This document shows positions 35,455-42,805 of a DNA stretch of 48,738 nucleotides, piece by piece. Below the pieces are notes generated by a model. It was not told the origin of the DNA, did no database searches, and was given only the letters and a program-made list of their open reading frames with translations. The stretch lies in the NCBI GenBank assembly GCA_025360845.1, contig JANYBJ010000093.1, positions 1-48,738 on the forward strand. The letters run 5' to 3'. A program made the position numbers and the translations under genes. Source of the stretch: a bacterium. Its GTDB lineage: Bacteria > Verrucomicrobiota > Kiritimatiellia > RFP12 > UBA1067. Numbering within the stretch: position 1 is the first letter of the stretch; every line of letters begins with the position of its first letter.

Positions 35455-36281
35455 AACCCGTGTGTCGAGCGTTGAGTGTCGTGTGTCGAGCGGTCCGATG
35501 GGGACAAAAGGGTGATCCATTCGCGGAGGGTTGCCGAGGGATCGGTTTGGCGCACAAGCGCCTCGCCGATGAGGAAGCGCCGGATGCCTCCGGCGAGGGT
35601 CTGAAGGACATCGTCGCGCGTGTGGATGCCGCTCAGGGCAATGACAGCAGCGCCCGGGTTCAGGTGCGCGGCGAGGCGCGTGGCGTGGGAGACGTCGGTC
35701 TTGAAGTGCGCGAGGTCGCGGTTGTTGATGCCGACCAGTGCCGCGCCCAGCGTGTTGGCGCGGGCGGCATCCTGCTCGTCGAAGACCTCGGTCAACACGT
35801 CGAGCCCGAGGCCGCGGGCCAAATCGTGGAGCGCGTGCAACCGTTCATCGTCGAGGATGCGCACGATCAGCAGCATCGCGTCCGCACCCAGGGCGGCCGT
35901 CTCATAGACCTGGTAGGAGTCGATGATGAAATCTTTCCGGAGCACAGGGATGGAGACAGCCCCGCGTGCCTGCCGCAGGTCCTCGGCGGAGCCTTTGAAA
36001 TAGGCCGGTTCGGTGAGCACCGAAAGCGCGGCCGCGCCGCCTGCGGCATAGGACTGCGCCGTAGCTGCGGGGTCGAGGCCGGGCCGGATGTCGCCGAGCG
36101 AGGGAGAGGCGCGTTTGATTTCGGCGATGACGCGCACGCCTGGGCGATTGAGCGAGTCCGCGAAGCCGCGATAGTCGCGCCGTGCGGCAGCCAGCTTTTC
36201 GAGCTGGGCTTGCGGCACGCGCGTCTGCGCGCAGGCGATCTCGGCGCGTTTCGCTTCAAGGATTTTATCGAGAAAGGACAT
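35451..36281 (-). CDS. trpC: Indole-3-glycerol phosphate synthase
   Basis: 276 residues. Ring closure and decarboxylation of CdRP. IAEIKRASPS with the catalytic Lys, VLRKDFIID, LTEVFDEQD and INNRDL are all present. The last residues (DRSTHDTQRSTHG) are encoded by a period-7 DNA tract. The start is ATG 36281; an in-frame TTG lies 12 bases upstream. No strong ribosome site is seen. Confidence 0.95.
   Translation of the reverse strand: MSFLDKILEAKRAEIACAQTRVPQAQLEKLAAARRDYRGFADSLNRPGVRVIAEIKRASPSLGDIRPGLDPAATAQSYAAGGAAALSVLTEPAYFKGSAEDLRQARGAVSIPVLRKDFIIDSYQVYETAALGADAMLLIVRILDDERLHALHDLARGLGLDVLTEVFDEQDAARANTLGAALVGINNRDLAHFKTDVSHATRLAAHLNPGAAVIALSGIHTRDDVLQTLAGGIRRFLIGEALVRQTDPSATLREWITLLSPSDRSTHDTQRSTHGL
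35456..35490. repeat. Heptad-periodic tract at the trpC-trpF junction
   Basis: On the minus strand five 7-bp units follow one another (CGCTCGA, CACACGA, CACTCAA, CGCTCGA, CACACGG) directly before the trpF ATG. It is translated as the trpC tail. It is similar in period and in its TCRA core to the tracts at 31773 and 33441. Confidence 0.6.
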
Positions 36282-36296
36282 GGCGTTTTGCAACCG

Positions 36297-36316
36297 GGGC
36301 GACCCGCCGGTCGCCC
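36297..36316. repeat. REP-like hairpin between trpD and trpC
   Basis: Same 8-bp arms (GGGCGACC and GGTCGCCC) as at 29721, with loop CGCC, in the 38-bp gap. It could modulate mRNA stability or coupling within the operon. Confidence 0.75.
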
Positions 36317-36319
36317 GTA

Positions 36320-37336
36320 CTACTGCTTCGAAAAAGCGATCAGACGTTCGAGTTTGTCATAGGCGGCGCCGGAGTCGATGGACACTGCGGCTTTACGGAC
36401 GCCCTCCGCAAGATCGTTGACGTGGTTGGCGGCGAGCAGGGACGCCGCCGCGTTGACCAGCACGATATCGCGCTTAGGCCCTTTGATCGCGCCTTTCAGG
36501 ATGTCGCGCGTGATCACGGCGTTGTCGGACGGGGCACCGCCTTCGAGGTCGGCGTTCGTGCAGGGGGCCTCGAAGAAATTCTGGGGGTCGATATCGTAGG
36601 TTTTGACTTTACCGTCTTTAAGTTCCGAACAGCGCGTGGTCGTGGTGAGCGTGATCTCGTCCATGCCGTCATGACCGTGGACGACCAGCACGCGGCGCGA
36701 GCCGAGCTTTTTCAGCACTTCTGCGAACGTTTCGGTCAGCTCGGGCGCGAAAACCCCGATGAGCTGGCAGGGCGCGCCCGCGGGATTGGTGAGCGGGCCG
36801 AGCAGGTTGAAGAGCGTACGCACGCCGAGCTGCTTGCGAACAGGCCCCGCGAAGCGCATGGCTTTGTGGAACGAGGGCGCGAAAAGGAAGGTGATCCCAA
36901 GTTCGTTCAACGCCTGCTCCATCACCTCGGGGTCAGCGGCGAGGTTGAGTCCCAACTGCTCGAGACAGTCCGCGCTGCCGCTTCTTCCCGAGCTGGCACG
37001 GTTGCCGTGCTTGGCGACAACCGCGCCTGCGCCTGCCGCAACGAAAGCCACGGTGGTGGAAATGTTGAACGTCATACCGCTGTCGCCGCCTGTGCCGACC
37101 GTGTCGAGCGTGTTGGCGCTCATCGATTGAACGCGGGTAGCCGCGGCACGCATGGCACGGGCTCCGGCGGAGATCTCATCGATGGTTTCGCCTTTGGACG
37201 ACAGCGTGGCGAGAAACGCGCCGATCTGCCCTTCTGCGAGCTGTCCCGAGAGGATCGCGGTGACGGCCTCGAACGCCTCGTTTTCGGTGAGGTCCTGACG
37301 GGCGATCAGTTTTTTGAGCAGTGCAGGATAGTTCAT
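36320..37336 (-). CDS. trpD: Anthranilate phosphoribosyltransferase
   Basis: 338 residues. Transfers phosphoribose from PRPP to anthranilate. The PRPP-binding GTGGDSGMTFNIST loop near 82, KHGNRASSGRSGSADCLEQLG near 107 and VVHGHDGMDEI near 222 are intact. It is a stand-alone enzyme, not fused to trpG. The gap to trpG is 9 bp. Confidence 0.96.
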   Translation of the reverse strand: MNYPALLKKLIARQDLTENEAFEAVTAILSGQLAEGQIGAFLATLSSKGETIDEISAGARAMRAAATRVQSMSANTLDTVGTGGDSGMTFNISTTVAFVAAGAGAVVAKHGNRASSGRSGSADCLEQLGLNLAADPEVMEQALNELGITFLFAPSFHKAMRFAGPVRKQLGVRTLFNLLGPLTNPAGAPCQLIGVFAPELTETFAEVLKKLGSRRVLVVHGHDGMDEITLTTTTRCSELKDGKVKTYDIDPQNFFEAPCTNADLEGGAPSDNAVITRDILKGAIKGPKRDIVLVNAAASLLAANHVNDLAEGVRKAAVSIDSGAAYDKLERLIAFSKQ

Positions 37337-37345
37337 GATGGCTTC

Positions 37346-37921
37346 CTAGATATTGGCGAGTTTGAGGAAGTTTCGCAGGATGCGCTTGCCGACGGGAGTC
37401 ATGATCGACTCCGGGTGGAACTGGATGCCCGCCACGAGGAACTCCTTGTGGCGGATGCCCATGATTTCGCCGTCCTCGGAGGAGGCCGTGACCGTGAGGC
37501 AGTCGGGTAGCGTGTCGCGGTCGATCACCAGCGAGTGATAGCGCATGGCTTTAAAAGGCCGGTCGCCGAGCCCTTTGAAGATGCCCTCGCCATCGCTCGT
37601 GATCTCCGAAGTCTTGCCATGCATGAGCCGCTTCGCATAGGTGATTTTTCCGCCGAAGGTGAGCCCCATGGCCTGATGTCCAAGGCAGACGCCGAGCAGC
37701 GGGATCTTTCCGGAGAACGCGCGGATCGCATCGCAGGAGACGCCTGCGTTTTCGGGTCGTCCCGGCCCTGGCGAGATCACGATGGCGGACGGTGCCATCG
37801 ACGCGATCTGGTCGACGGTAATGGCGTCGTTGCGGTAGACGACCACATCGGGAGTCATTTCGCGCAGGTACTGCACGAGGTTGTAGGTGAAGGAATCGTA
37901 GTTGTCGATCATTAAAATCAT
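37346..37921 (-). CDS. trpG: Anthranilate synthase glutamine amidotransferase subunit
   Basis: 191 residues. Supplies ammonia to TrpE. NYDSFTYNLVQYL is at the N-terminus, the nucleophile Cys is in GVCLGHQA near 78, and the His/Glu pair is in QFHPESIMT near 168. The intact Cys here contrasts with the TGA at the equivalent site in guaA in the same window. Gap of 15 bp to trpE. Confidence 0.96.
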   Translation of the reverse strand: MILMIDNYDSFTYNLVQYLREMTPDVVVYRNDAITVDQIASMAPSAIVISPGPGRPENAGVSCDAIRAFSGKIPLLGVCLGHQAMGLTFGGKITYAKRLMHGKTSEITSDGEGIFKGLGDRPFKAMRYHSLVIDRDTLPDCLTVTASSEDGEIMGIRHKEFLVAGIQFHPESIMTPVGKRILRNFLKLANI

Positions 37922-37936
37922 GGCAGACTCCGTGGC

Positions 37937-39445
37937 TTAGGCGCGTTTGATCTTGGCTTCTTTTTCTTGAACCCGTTTGAGCAGTTCAATGGAGCGGGCC
38001 ATGGCGCCCGCTTTGTTGACGGTCTCGCGGTACTCGTAGTCGGGGTCGGAGTCGGCCACAATCCCCGCACCCGCGCGGATGGTGAGTCGTCCGTGTTCTT
38101 CGATCGCGGTCCGGATGCAGATGCAGAAATCCATGTTGCCGTCGAAAGAGAAGTAGCCGACAGCCCCTCCGTAAGGGCCTCGCGGCGTATCTTCCAGCTC
38201 AGCGATGATCTCCATGGCGCGGATCTTCGGCGCTCCGCTGAGCGTGCCCGCGGGGAAGGAAGACTTGAAAAGGTCAAACGCATCGTATTGGGGCTCGATA
38301 TCCGAGGTGATGTTCGAGACGAGGTGCATGACATGCGAGTAGCGCTCGACGATCATGAGGTCGGTGACCTGCACGGTGCCGGGCAGCGAGACGCGGCCCA
38401 GCTCGTTACGTCCGAGGTCGACCAGCATCAGATGCTCGGCGCGTTCTTTCTCATCCTGCAGCATGGAGTCGGCGTTCTTGCGGTCCTCCTGTTCAGTCTT
38501 GCCGCGCGGGCGCGTGCCGGCGATCGGACGGAGACAGGCGGTGCGGTTGTCGAGGCGGATCATGGTCTCAGGCGACGAGCCGATCAGCGAACAACCTTGC
38601 GATTTAAGGAAGAAAAGGTAGGGCGAGGGATTGACATAACGCTGGGCGCGGTAAAGGCTGACGAGATCGTCCGGCGCGGGCCCGACGAAACTCTGCGAGA
38701 CCACACACTGAATGATGTCACCTTCGTAGATGTACTTTTTGACCTTCTCCACCATGCCTTTGTAGTAGTCTTCGGTATGTACGGGCTCGGGCATTCTGAC
38801 GGTGCGTTTGTTCAGGTGCATGGCGACGTCAGCGGGCTTCGCCAGCGTCTCCAACAGTTCCTGCACGCGGCTGACGGCAGTGTCATATAGCTTGTTCTCA
38901 TCTTCGTCGCCTTTAAAAGCGAGGGCGAGCACGGCGAGCGTGTGCGAGGTGTTATCGAAAATGAGCAGGGTGTCGGGGATAATGAACTCGGCCATCGGAC
39001 GTTCCGACGGCAATTTGTTCGGTACGCGCGGCTCGAAGAAGTGGATCATCTCGTACGCGAAGTATCCGACGAGTCCGCCGCAGAAACGCGGCAAGCCGGG
39101 CAGTTCGGCGAGTTTGTAGGGTTTCATCAGGTCGCGCAGCACGGCCAGCGGGTCCTGGTTGTGCGGGATGCGCTTCTCGCTGATGCCCTGACGGACAACC
39201 ACGTCGTTGCGGTAGATCGTGACATGGGCGCGGGCGGAGACGCCCATGAAGCTGTAGCGGCCCCAGCGCTCGCCGCCCTCGGCGCTTTCCAGCAGGAAGA
39301 CATTGGGGTTATCGTGGGCGAAGCGTGAGAGCACCGAGACGGGGGTCTCTGTGTCGGCCAGAATTCTGACACCCACCGGTACGACGGTGGAGGTCTTCAG
39401 CAACTCGCTGAATTTCTCTCGTGAGGGAAACGTGTCGAGTAACAT
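37937..39445 (-). CDS. trpE: Anthranilate synthase component I
   Basis: 502 residues. Makes anthranilate from chorismate. The feedback-site LLES motif (VFLLESAEGGERWGRYSF) near 50 predicts tryptophan inhibition. The chorismate-binding domain has IAGTRPRGKTEQED, ELMLVDL-type residues (EHLMLVDLGRNELGRV) and FPAGTLSGAPKIRAMEII. First gene of the trp operon, behind the attenuator at 39493-39628. GGAG precedes the ATG. Confidence 0.96.
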   Translation of the reverse strand: MLLDTFPSREKFSELLKTSTVVPVGVRILADTETPVSVLSRFAHDNPNVFLLESAEGGERWGRYSFMGVSARAHVTIYRNDVVVRQGISEKRIPHNQDPLAVLRDLMKPYKLAELPGLPRFCGGLVGYFAYEMIHFFEPRVPNKLPSERPMAEFIIPDTLLIFDNTSHTLAVLALAFKGDEDENKLYDTAVSRVQELLETLAKPADVAMHLNKRTVRMPEPVHTEDYYKGMVEKVKKYIYEGDIIQCVVSQSFVGPAPDDLVSLYRAQRYVNPSPYLFFLKSQGCSLIGSSPETMIRLDNRTACLRPIAGTRPRGKTEQEDRKNADSMLQDEKERAEHLMLVDLGRNELGRVSLPGTVQVTDLMIVERYSHVMHLVSNITSDIEPQYDAFDLFKSSFPAGTLSGAPKIRAMEIIAELEDTPRGPYGGAVGYFSFDGNMDFCICIRTAIEEHGRLTIRAGAGIVADSDPDYEYRETVNKAGAMARSIELLKRVQEKEAKIKRA

Positions 39446-39480
39446 TGTGTTCTCCTGTTCAACTGAAAACAGCGTGCCTG

Positions 39481-39524
39481 TAAAACAAAAACGAAAACCG
39501 GGTTTGCTTGAAGCCGCCGGTTTC
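39481..39524 (-). terminator. trp attenuator terminator
   Basis: Stem AAACCGG (39517-39523 as CCGGTTT on plus) with CCGGTTT (39495-39501), loop about 15 nt, followed on the minus strand by a T-rich run (39481-39494). It lies between the trp leader peptide and trpE. A competing 9-bp pairing joins leader sequence CGCACAACA to TGTTGTGCG just after the leader stop. Confidence 0.8.
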
Positions 39525-39562
39525 CGTTTGCCTGTTCTTGCTCTTCTTGGCGCACAACACCG

Positions 39563-39628
39563 TCAACGGCCTCGCGAATAACGAGTCCGCCACCATCCGT
39601 AGCCCTTGTTGTTGTGCGTGAATTTCAT
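39563..39628 (-). CDS. trpL: trp operon leader peptide
   Basis: 21 residues. ATG start with GAAGG upstream; residues 10-15 are Tyr-Gly-Trp-Trp-Arg-Thr, so two Trp codons stand in tandem near the middle. It is placed between a strong promoter and the terminator upstream of trpE, as in classical trp attenuation. An 8-bp perfect hairpin (39644-39651 with 39665-39672) precedes it in the untranslated leader. Confidence 0.85.
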   Translation of the reverse strand: MKFTHNNKGYGWWRTRYSRGR

Positions 39629-39686
39629 GCGCCTTCAACCTTCGCGGCATCCTGCCGTCCGCCTGATGCCGCCTGTCAGGTGTTTC

Positions 39687-39715
39687 TTTATATAGAAACA
39701 TCCGGCGAAAGTCAA
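39687..39715 (-). promoter_or_regulatory. trp operon promoter
   Basis: TTGACT (39710-39715) and TATAAA (39687-39692) with a 17-bp spacer on the minus strand, about 60 bases before the leader peptide start. Confidence 0.8.
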
Positions 39716-39777
39716 CGGGAAAAGATGGAGCGGAAGAGGGCGGGTTCATTCGTTCATTGAAGACAGGCATAACGGCC

Positions 39778-40359
39778 TCACGCATGGTGTTTGGCGAGCA
39801 AGTCGTGGACTTGTATCTTGCGCGAGATGGGGATGATCCAGGTCTCGTAGAGGCGGGATATCTTCTGGGGGAGATCGGCTGATCCGTGCTGCTCGCGGGT
39901 CATATCAAGGATACGTGTGATCACCTCGGCTTCGACGGCGTGATTGGTGATGGCCTCTTCCATCTGTACGGCGTCGCGGTTCTGGAGCGGGATACGGAGC
40001 GACTCGGGAATCTCCTCCAGTTTAAGCGCGGCCACATGTACCGACAAATTCAGGCGCTGGACGAGGGCGTTCATGCAGTTGGCGTCCGCGGCGATGCATT
40101 TGCGGCGGTCTTCGTCAGCGCCCGGCGCGCAGAGGACGGGCAGGAGCGTGTTGATGTACAGCGGGCGCAAGATGTGGGCGCGCCCCGCAATGGTCGAAGC
40201 GGCGCCGAACAGCGTCGCGGTTTCGGCGATCGACAGCGGTCGTTTCAATTCGTTGTACATTTCCGCGTTCACTTTGTGTTGAGAACGGCCGCAGAGCGCC
40301 TTGACGAGGGTCTCGTCCAGCGATGCGATGATGTTGCGGAGTTGGGCAAGTTTATTCAT
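39778..40359 (-). CDS. Chorismate mutase, eukaryotic-like AroQ type
   Basis: 193 residues, all helical, cytoplasmic. Isomerises chorismate to prephenate. It is about twice the size of the usual 90-residue bacterial AroQ. The N-terminal LRNIIASLDETLVKALCGR and the C-terminal LYETWIIPISRKIQVHDLL resemble the yeast and plant enzymes. Third gene of the phe/tyr operon; in-frame GTG 40374 overlapping the pheA stop is an alternative start. Confidence 0.75.
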   Translation of the reverse strand: MNKLAQLRNIIASLDETLVKALCGRSQHKVNAEMYNELKRPLSIAETATLFGAASTIAGRAHILRPLYINTLLPVLCAPGADEDRRKCIAADANCMNALVQRLNLSVHVAALKLEEIPESLRIPLQNRDAVQMEEAITNHAVEAEVITRILDMTREQHGSADLPQKISRLYETWIIPISRKIQVHDLLAKHHA

Positions 40360-40370
40360 GCGTTTCTTTC

Positions 40371-41213
40371 TCACGTCACCGGGTAAGTGCCGATCTTGCG
40401 GCCGGACTCAGAAAGGGCGAGGACCAGCCGCCACGCGGCTTCCGCGGCGGGGCTTTTCCAGTCGGTAACGGCCTCAATGAAAAAACCATACTCCCAGGGG
40501 CGTCCGGGTAACGGGCGGCTCTGGATGAAGGTGAGGTTTACGTCAGAAGCGTCAAAGGGGGCCAGCGCGTGAAGCAGCGCGCCGGGGCGGTTGCCGATCA
40601 CCAGGTGAATCAGCGACCGCATCTCGCGCGGCTTGTCAGCCGTGTGTGGCGGACGGCGGCTGGCGGTGACCACGAAGAATCGCGTGACGTTCTCGTTGCT
40701 GTCCTGCAGGTCTTCTTTCAGCGTGGAGAGACCGTTGATGCGTGCGGCGGCGTCCGAGGCCAAGGCGGCACTGCCCGCCTCCTGCGCGGCACGGCGTGCG
40801 GCTGCGGCCGTGCTCGATTCGGGCAGCAGTTCCGCGAGCGGCAGCAGTTTGCGGAGCGAGGCGCGGCACTGTCCCAAAGCCTGCGGATGACTGTACACGC
40901 GTTTCACAGCGGCGAGTTTTTTGATATCCGCTTGAGCCAGCAGGTGGTGCCGGATAGGGATGGAAAAACTCTCGATGATGGCAACGTCCGGATAGACCGC
41001 CAGCTGGTCAAGGGTCTGAGTGACCGGGCCCTCGCTCGAATTCTCCACCGGCACGATGGCCAGGGGGCGCGGGCGCGAGCGTGGGTCGCATAGCCGCTCG
41101 AACACGTCGTAGTGCGAGAGGCAGGGCAGCAGGTTTGCATACTCGCCGAAGCGCTGGAGTGCGGCTTCATGCGAGTGTGTGCCTTCGGGGCCGAGGTAGA
41201 GGATAGGGTGCAT
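40371..41213 (-). CDS. pheA: Prephenate dehydratase with ACT domain
   Basis: 280 residues. Converts prephenate to phenylpyruvate. YLGPEGTHSHEAA is at the N-terminus, VPVENSSEGPVTQTLD near 60, and NVTRFFVV with the catalytic Thr-Arg-Phe near 172. A C-terminal ACT domain (IGNRPGALLHALAPF, ESRP-type SRPLPGRPWEYGFFIE) for phenylalanine feedback follows. The start was set at ATG 41213 by family N-terminus; the frame is open upstream to ATG 41249. The upstream part is a period-7 tract. Confidence 0.93.
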   Translation of the reverse strand: MHPILYLGPEGTHSHEAALQRFGEYANLLPCLSHYDVFERLCDPRSRPRPLAIVPVENSSEGPVTQTLDQLAVYPDVAIIESFSIPIRHHLLAQADIKKLAAVKRVYSHPQALGQCRASLRKLLPLAELLPESSTAAAARRAAQEAGSAALASDAAARINGLSTLKEDLQDSNENVTRFFVVTASRRPPHTADKPREMRSLIHLVIGNRPGALLHALAPFDASDVNLTFIQSRPLPGRPWEYGFFIEAVTDWKSPAAEAAWRLVLALSESGRKIGTYPVT

Positions 41214-41218
41214 GGGAA

Positions 41219-41246
41219 CGTTCAGGGCTTGGGGTTCAGGGCGCGG
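41219..41246. repeat. Heptad-periodic tract before pheA
   Basis: On the minus strand CCCTGAA, CCCCAAG, CCCTGAA, CGTTCCC follow with a 7-bp period, in the gap between the DAHP synthase and pheA. It resembles the tract between trpB and trpA. Confidence 0.5.
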
Positions 41247-41266
41247 CATGCCGTGCCCGTACAAGA

Positions 41267-42298
41267 TCAGGTCGCTTCGTGTTTGCGCAAGTCGTGGGCG
41301 AGCGCGATCCACGGTTCGAGCTCCTTCATGAAACCGCCGAACTTAGAGGATTCGATCTGTTGCGCCGCATCGCTGTAGGCGTTGACCGGGTCGGGGTGGG
41401 CCTCGACGATCAGACCGTCTGCGCCTGCGGCCAGTCCGGCGCGGGCGAGGGCGGGCACGAGACTGCAGGTGCCGGCCGCGTGGCTGGGGTCCACCATGAC
41501 GGGCAAGTGCGAAAGCTGCCTGGCTACGGCGACGGCCCCGATGTCCAGCAGGTTGCGCGTGGCTTTGTCAAACGAGCGCAGCCCGCGCTCGCACAGCACG
41601 ACCTGCGGGCAGCCGTTGACCACGAGGTACTCGGCGGCAGTGAGCCACTCCTCGATGGTGCTGGCCATGCCGCGCTTGAGCAGCACAGGTTTGCCCGCGT
41701 GTGCGAGGTGCTCCAGCAGGTCGTAGTTCTGGGCGTTGCGCGCGCCGATCTGGAACATGTCGGTCACGTCGCGCAGGATCTCGATCTGCGCGGGGCCGGG
41801 CACTTCCGAGATCATGGCGACGTCAAACTCGGTTTTGATGTCGCGCATGATTTTGACGCCGTCGAGTTTTAGGCCTTGGAAATCATAGGGCGAGGTGCGC
41901 GGTTTGAACGGCATGGCGCGGATGATCTTAACGCCGCAGCGGGTGAGGTCGGTCACGGAGGTTCGGAACTGGTCGTAGCTTTCGATGGCGCAGGGGCCCG
42001 CGATGACTTGGATGTTGCCGCCGCCGATGAGCGTTCCTTTCACGTTCACCACAGAGTCGGAGGGGTGGTATTCGCGCGAGACCAGCTTGAACTTCTTCTG
42101 CACGGGGAAGACCGACTCCACGGCGGAAAGATTGCGCAGGACTTCGAGTGAGCGGTTGCTGAGTTCGTCGCCGATGCAGGCGATGACCGTCTGCTCGACG
42201 CCGCGGATGATGCGGGGCTGGTAGCGCAGGGTGCAGACCAAGTCGCTGACCGTGGCGATATCGGTTTCCGATGCGTGGCGTTTGAGTACGATGATCAT
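41267..42298 (-). CDS. aroF: DAHP synthase, type I-beta with N-terminal regulatory domain
   Basis: 343 residues. An N-terminal ferredoxin-like domain (1-70, IIVLKRHASETDIATV) as in Thermotoga-type enzymes precedes the TIM barrel with AGPCAIES, AMPFKPRTSPYDFQG, QIGARNAQNYDLL, LLKRGMAST and VDPSHAAGT. The N-terminal domain binds Tyr/Phe as feedback in related enzymes. First gene of the phe/tyr operon behind an attenuator. Confidence 0.95.
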   Translation of the reverse strand: MIIVLKRHASETDIATVSDLVCTLRYQPRIIRGVEQTVIACIGDELSNRSLEVLRNLSAVESVFPVQKKFKLVSREYHPSDSVVNVKGTLIGGGNIQVIAGPCAIESYDQFRTSVTDLTRCGVKIIRAMPFKPRTSPYDFQGLKLDGVKIMRDIKTEFDVAMISEVPGPAQIEILRDVTDMFQIGARNAQNYDLLEHLAHAGKPVLLKRGMASTIEEWLTAAEYLVVNGCPQVVLCERGLRSFDKATRNLLDIGAVAVARQLSHLPVMVDPSHAAGTCSLVPALARAGLAAGADGLIVEAHPDPVNAYSDAAQQIESSKFGGFMKELEPWIALAHDLRKHEAT

Positions 42299-42332
42299 GG
42301 TCGTTTTCTTTCTGTGTGTTGGGTGTGATAAA

Positions 42333-42368
42333 ACAAAAAACCGCGTGTCCCTTGTCGGACACGCGGTT
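42333..42368 (-). terminator. phe/tyr attenuator terminator
   Basis: A perfect 12-bp stem (42339-42350 with 42357-42368) and 6-nt loop, followed on the minus strand by TTTTTTGT. Leader sequence at 42418-42429 matches its 3' arm at 11 of 12 positions and can instead pair with the 5' arm, giving an antiterminator. Confidence 0.88.
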
Positions 42369-42401
42369 CATTTCAAGGTCTGTTCCCAGTTTTACAAAAG
42401 C

Positions 42402-42476
42402 TCACCGGGCCGACCCGAACCGTGTGTCCGGCGACCTAAAGTAACTAAAGTAAAAGTATACGCGCTTGCTATTCAT
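42402..42476 (-). CDS. Aromatic amino acid operon leader peptide
   Basis: 24 residues. After MNSKR comes VYFYFSYF, with three Tyr and three Phe codons within seven codons, then RSPDTRFGSAR and TGA. It begins only about eight bases after the predicted transcription start and has no clear Shine-Dalgarno sequence. It stands between the promoter at 42491-42519 and the terminator at 42333-42368, upstream of DAHP synthase, pheA and chorismate mutase. The codon content predicts control by both Tyr and Phe. Confidence 0.85.
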   Translation of the reverse strand: MNSKRVYFYFSYFRSPDTRFGSAR

Positions 42477-42490
42477 GGAAGAACGTGTGT

Positions 42491-42519
42491 ATTAAACCGT
42501 TTTCGCGCACGGATGTCAA
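42491..42519 (-). promoter_or_regulatory. phe/tyr operon promoter
   Basis: Perfect TTGACA (42514-42519) and TTTAAT (42491-42496) with a 17-bp spacer on the minus strand. Confidence 0.8.
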
Positions 42520-42805
42520 GGGCCGGGCTGTACTTTGTACGCGGGGCGGGGTGAAAAATTAACAAATTGAATGGCAGCAATGAATCAACAGGAAAAGGGG
42601 GGTGCAAGCGCCTCATTTGTCATTTGCCAAAAAACGTAACTTTTTATAAAAAAAGCCAAAAAAGGGATTCATTTTTGTTCAGGGATAGGGCATCATAACA
42701 AATGAAATACGTGTCCGGTAAAGCACGGTCGGCGGATGTGTGTTGTGCGCCTCGACCTTCGGACCCCAAAGGCTCAGGTCATTCAGTAACTCAAAGGAGA
42801 GAAAA
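42520..42805 (+). promoter_or_regulatory. Upstream region of the LamG-repeat gene
   Basis: No gene seen. The segment 42617-42675 is A+T-rich. TTGCCA (42624-42629) with TATAAA (42645-42650) is a possible promoter with a short 15-bp spacer. AAAGGAGAG at 42793-42801 is the ribosome site of the next gene. Confidence 0.35.
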
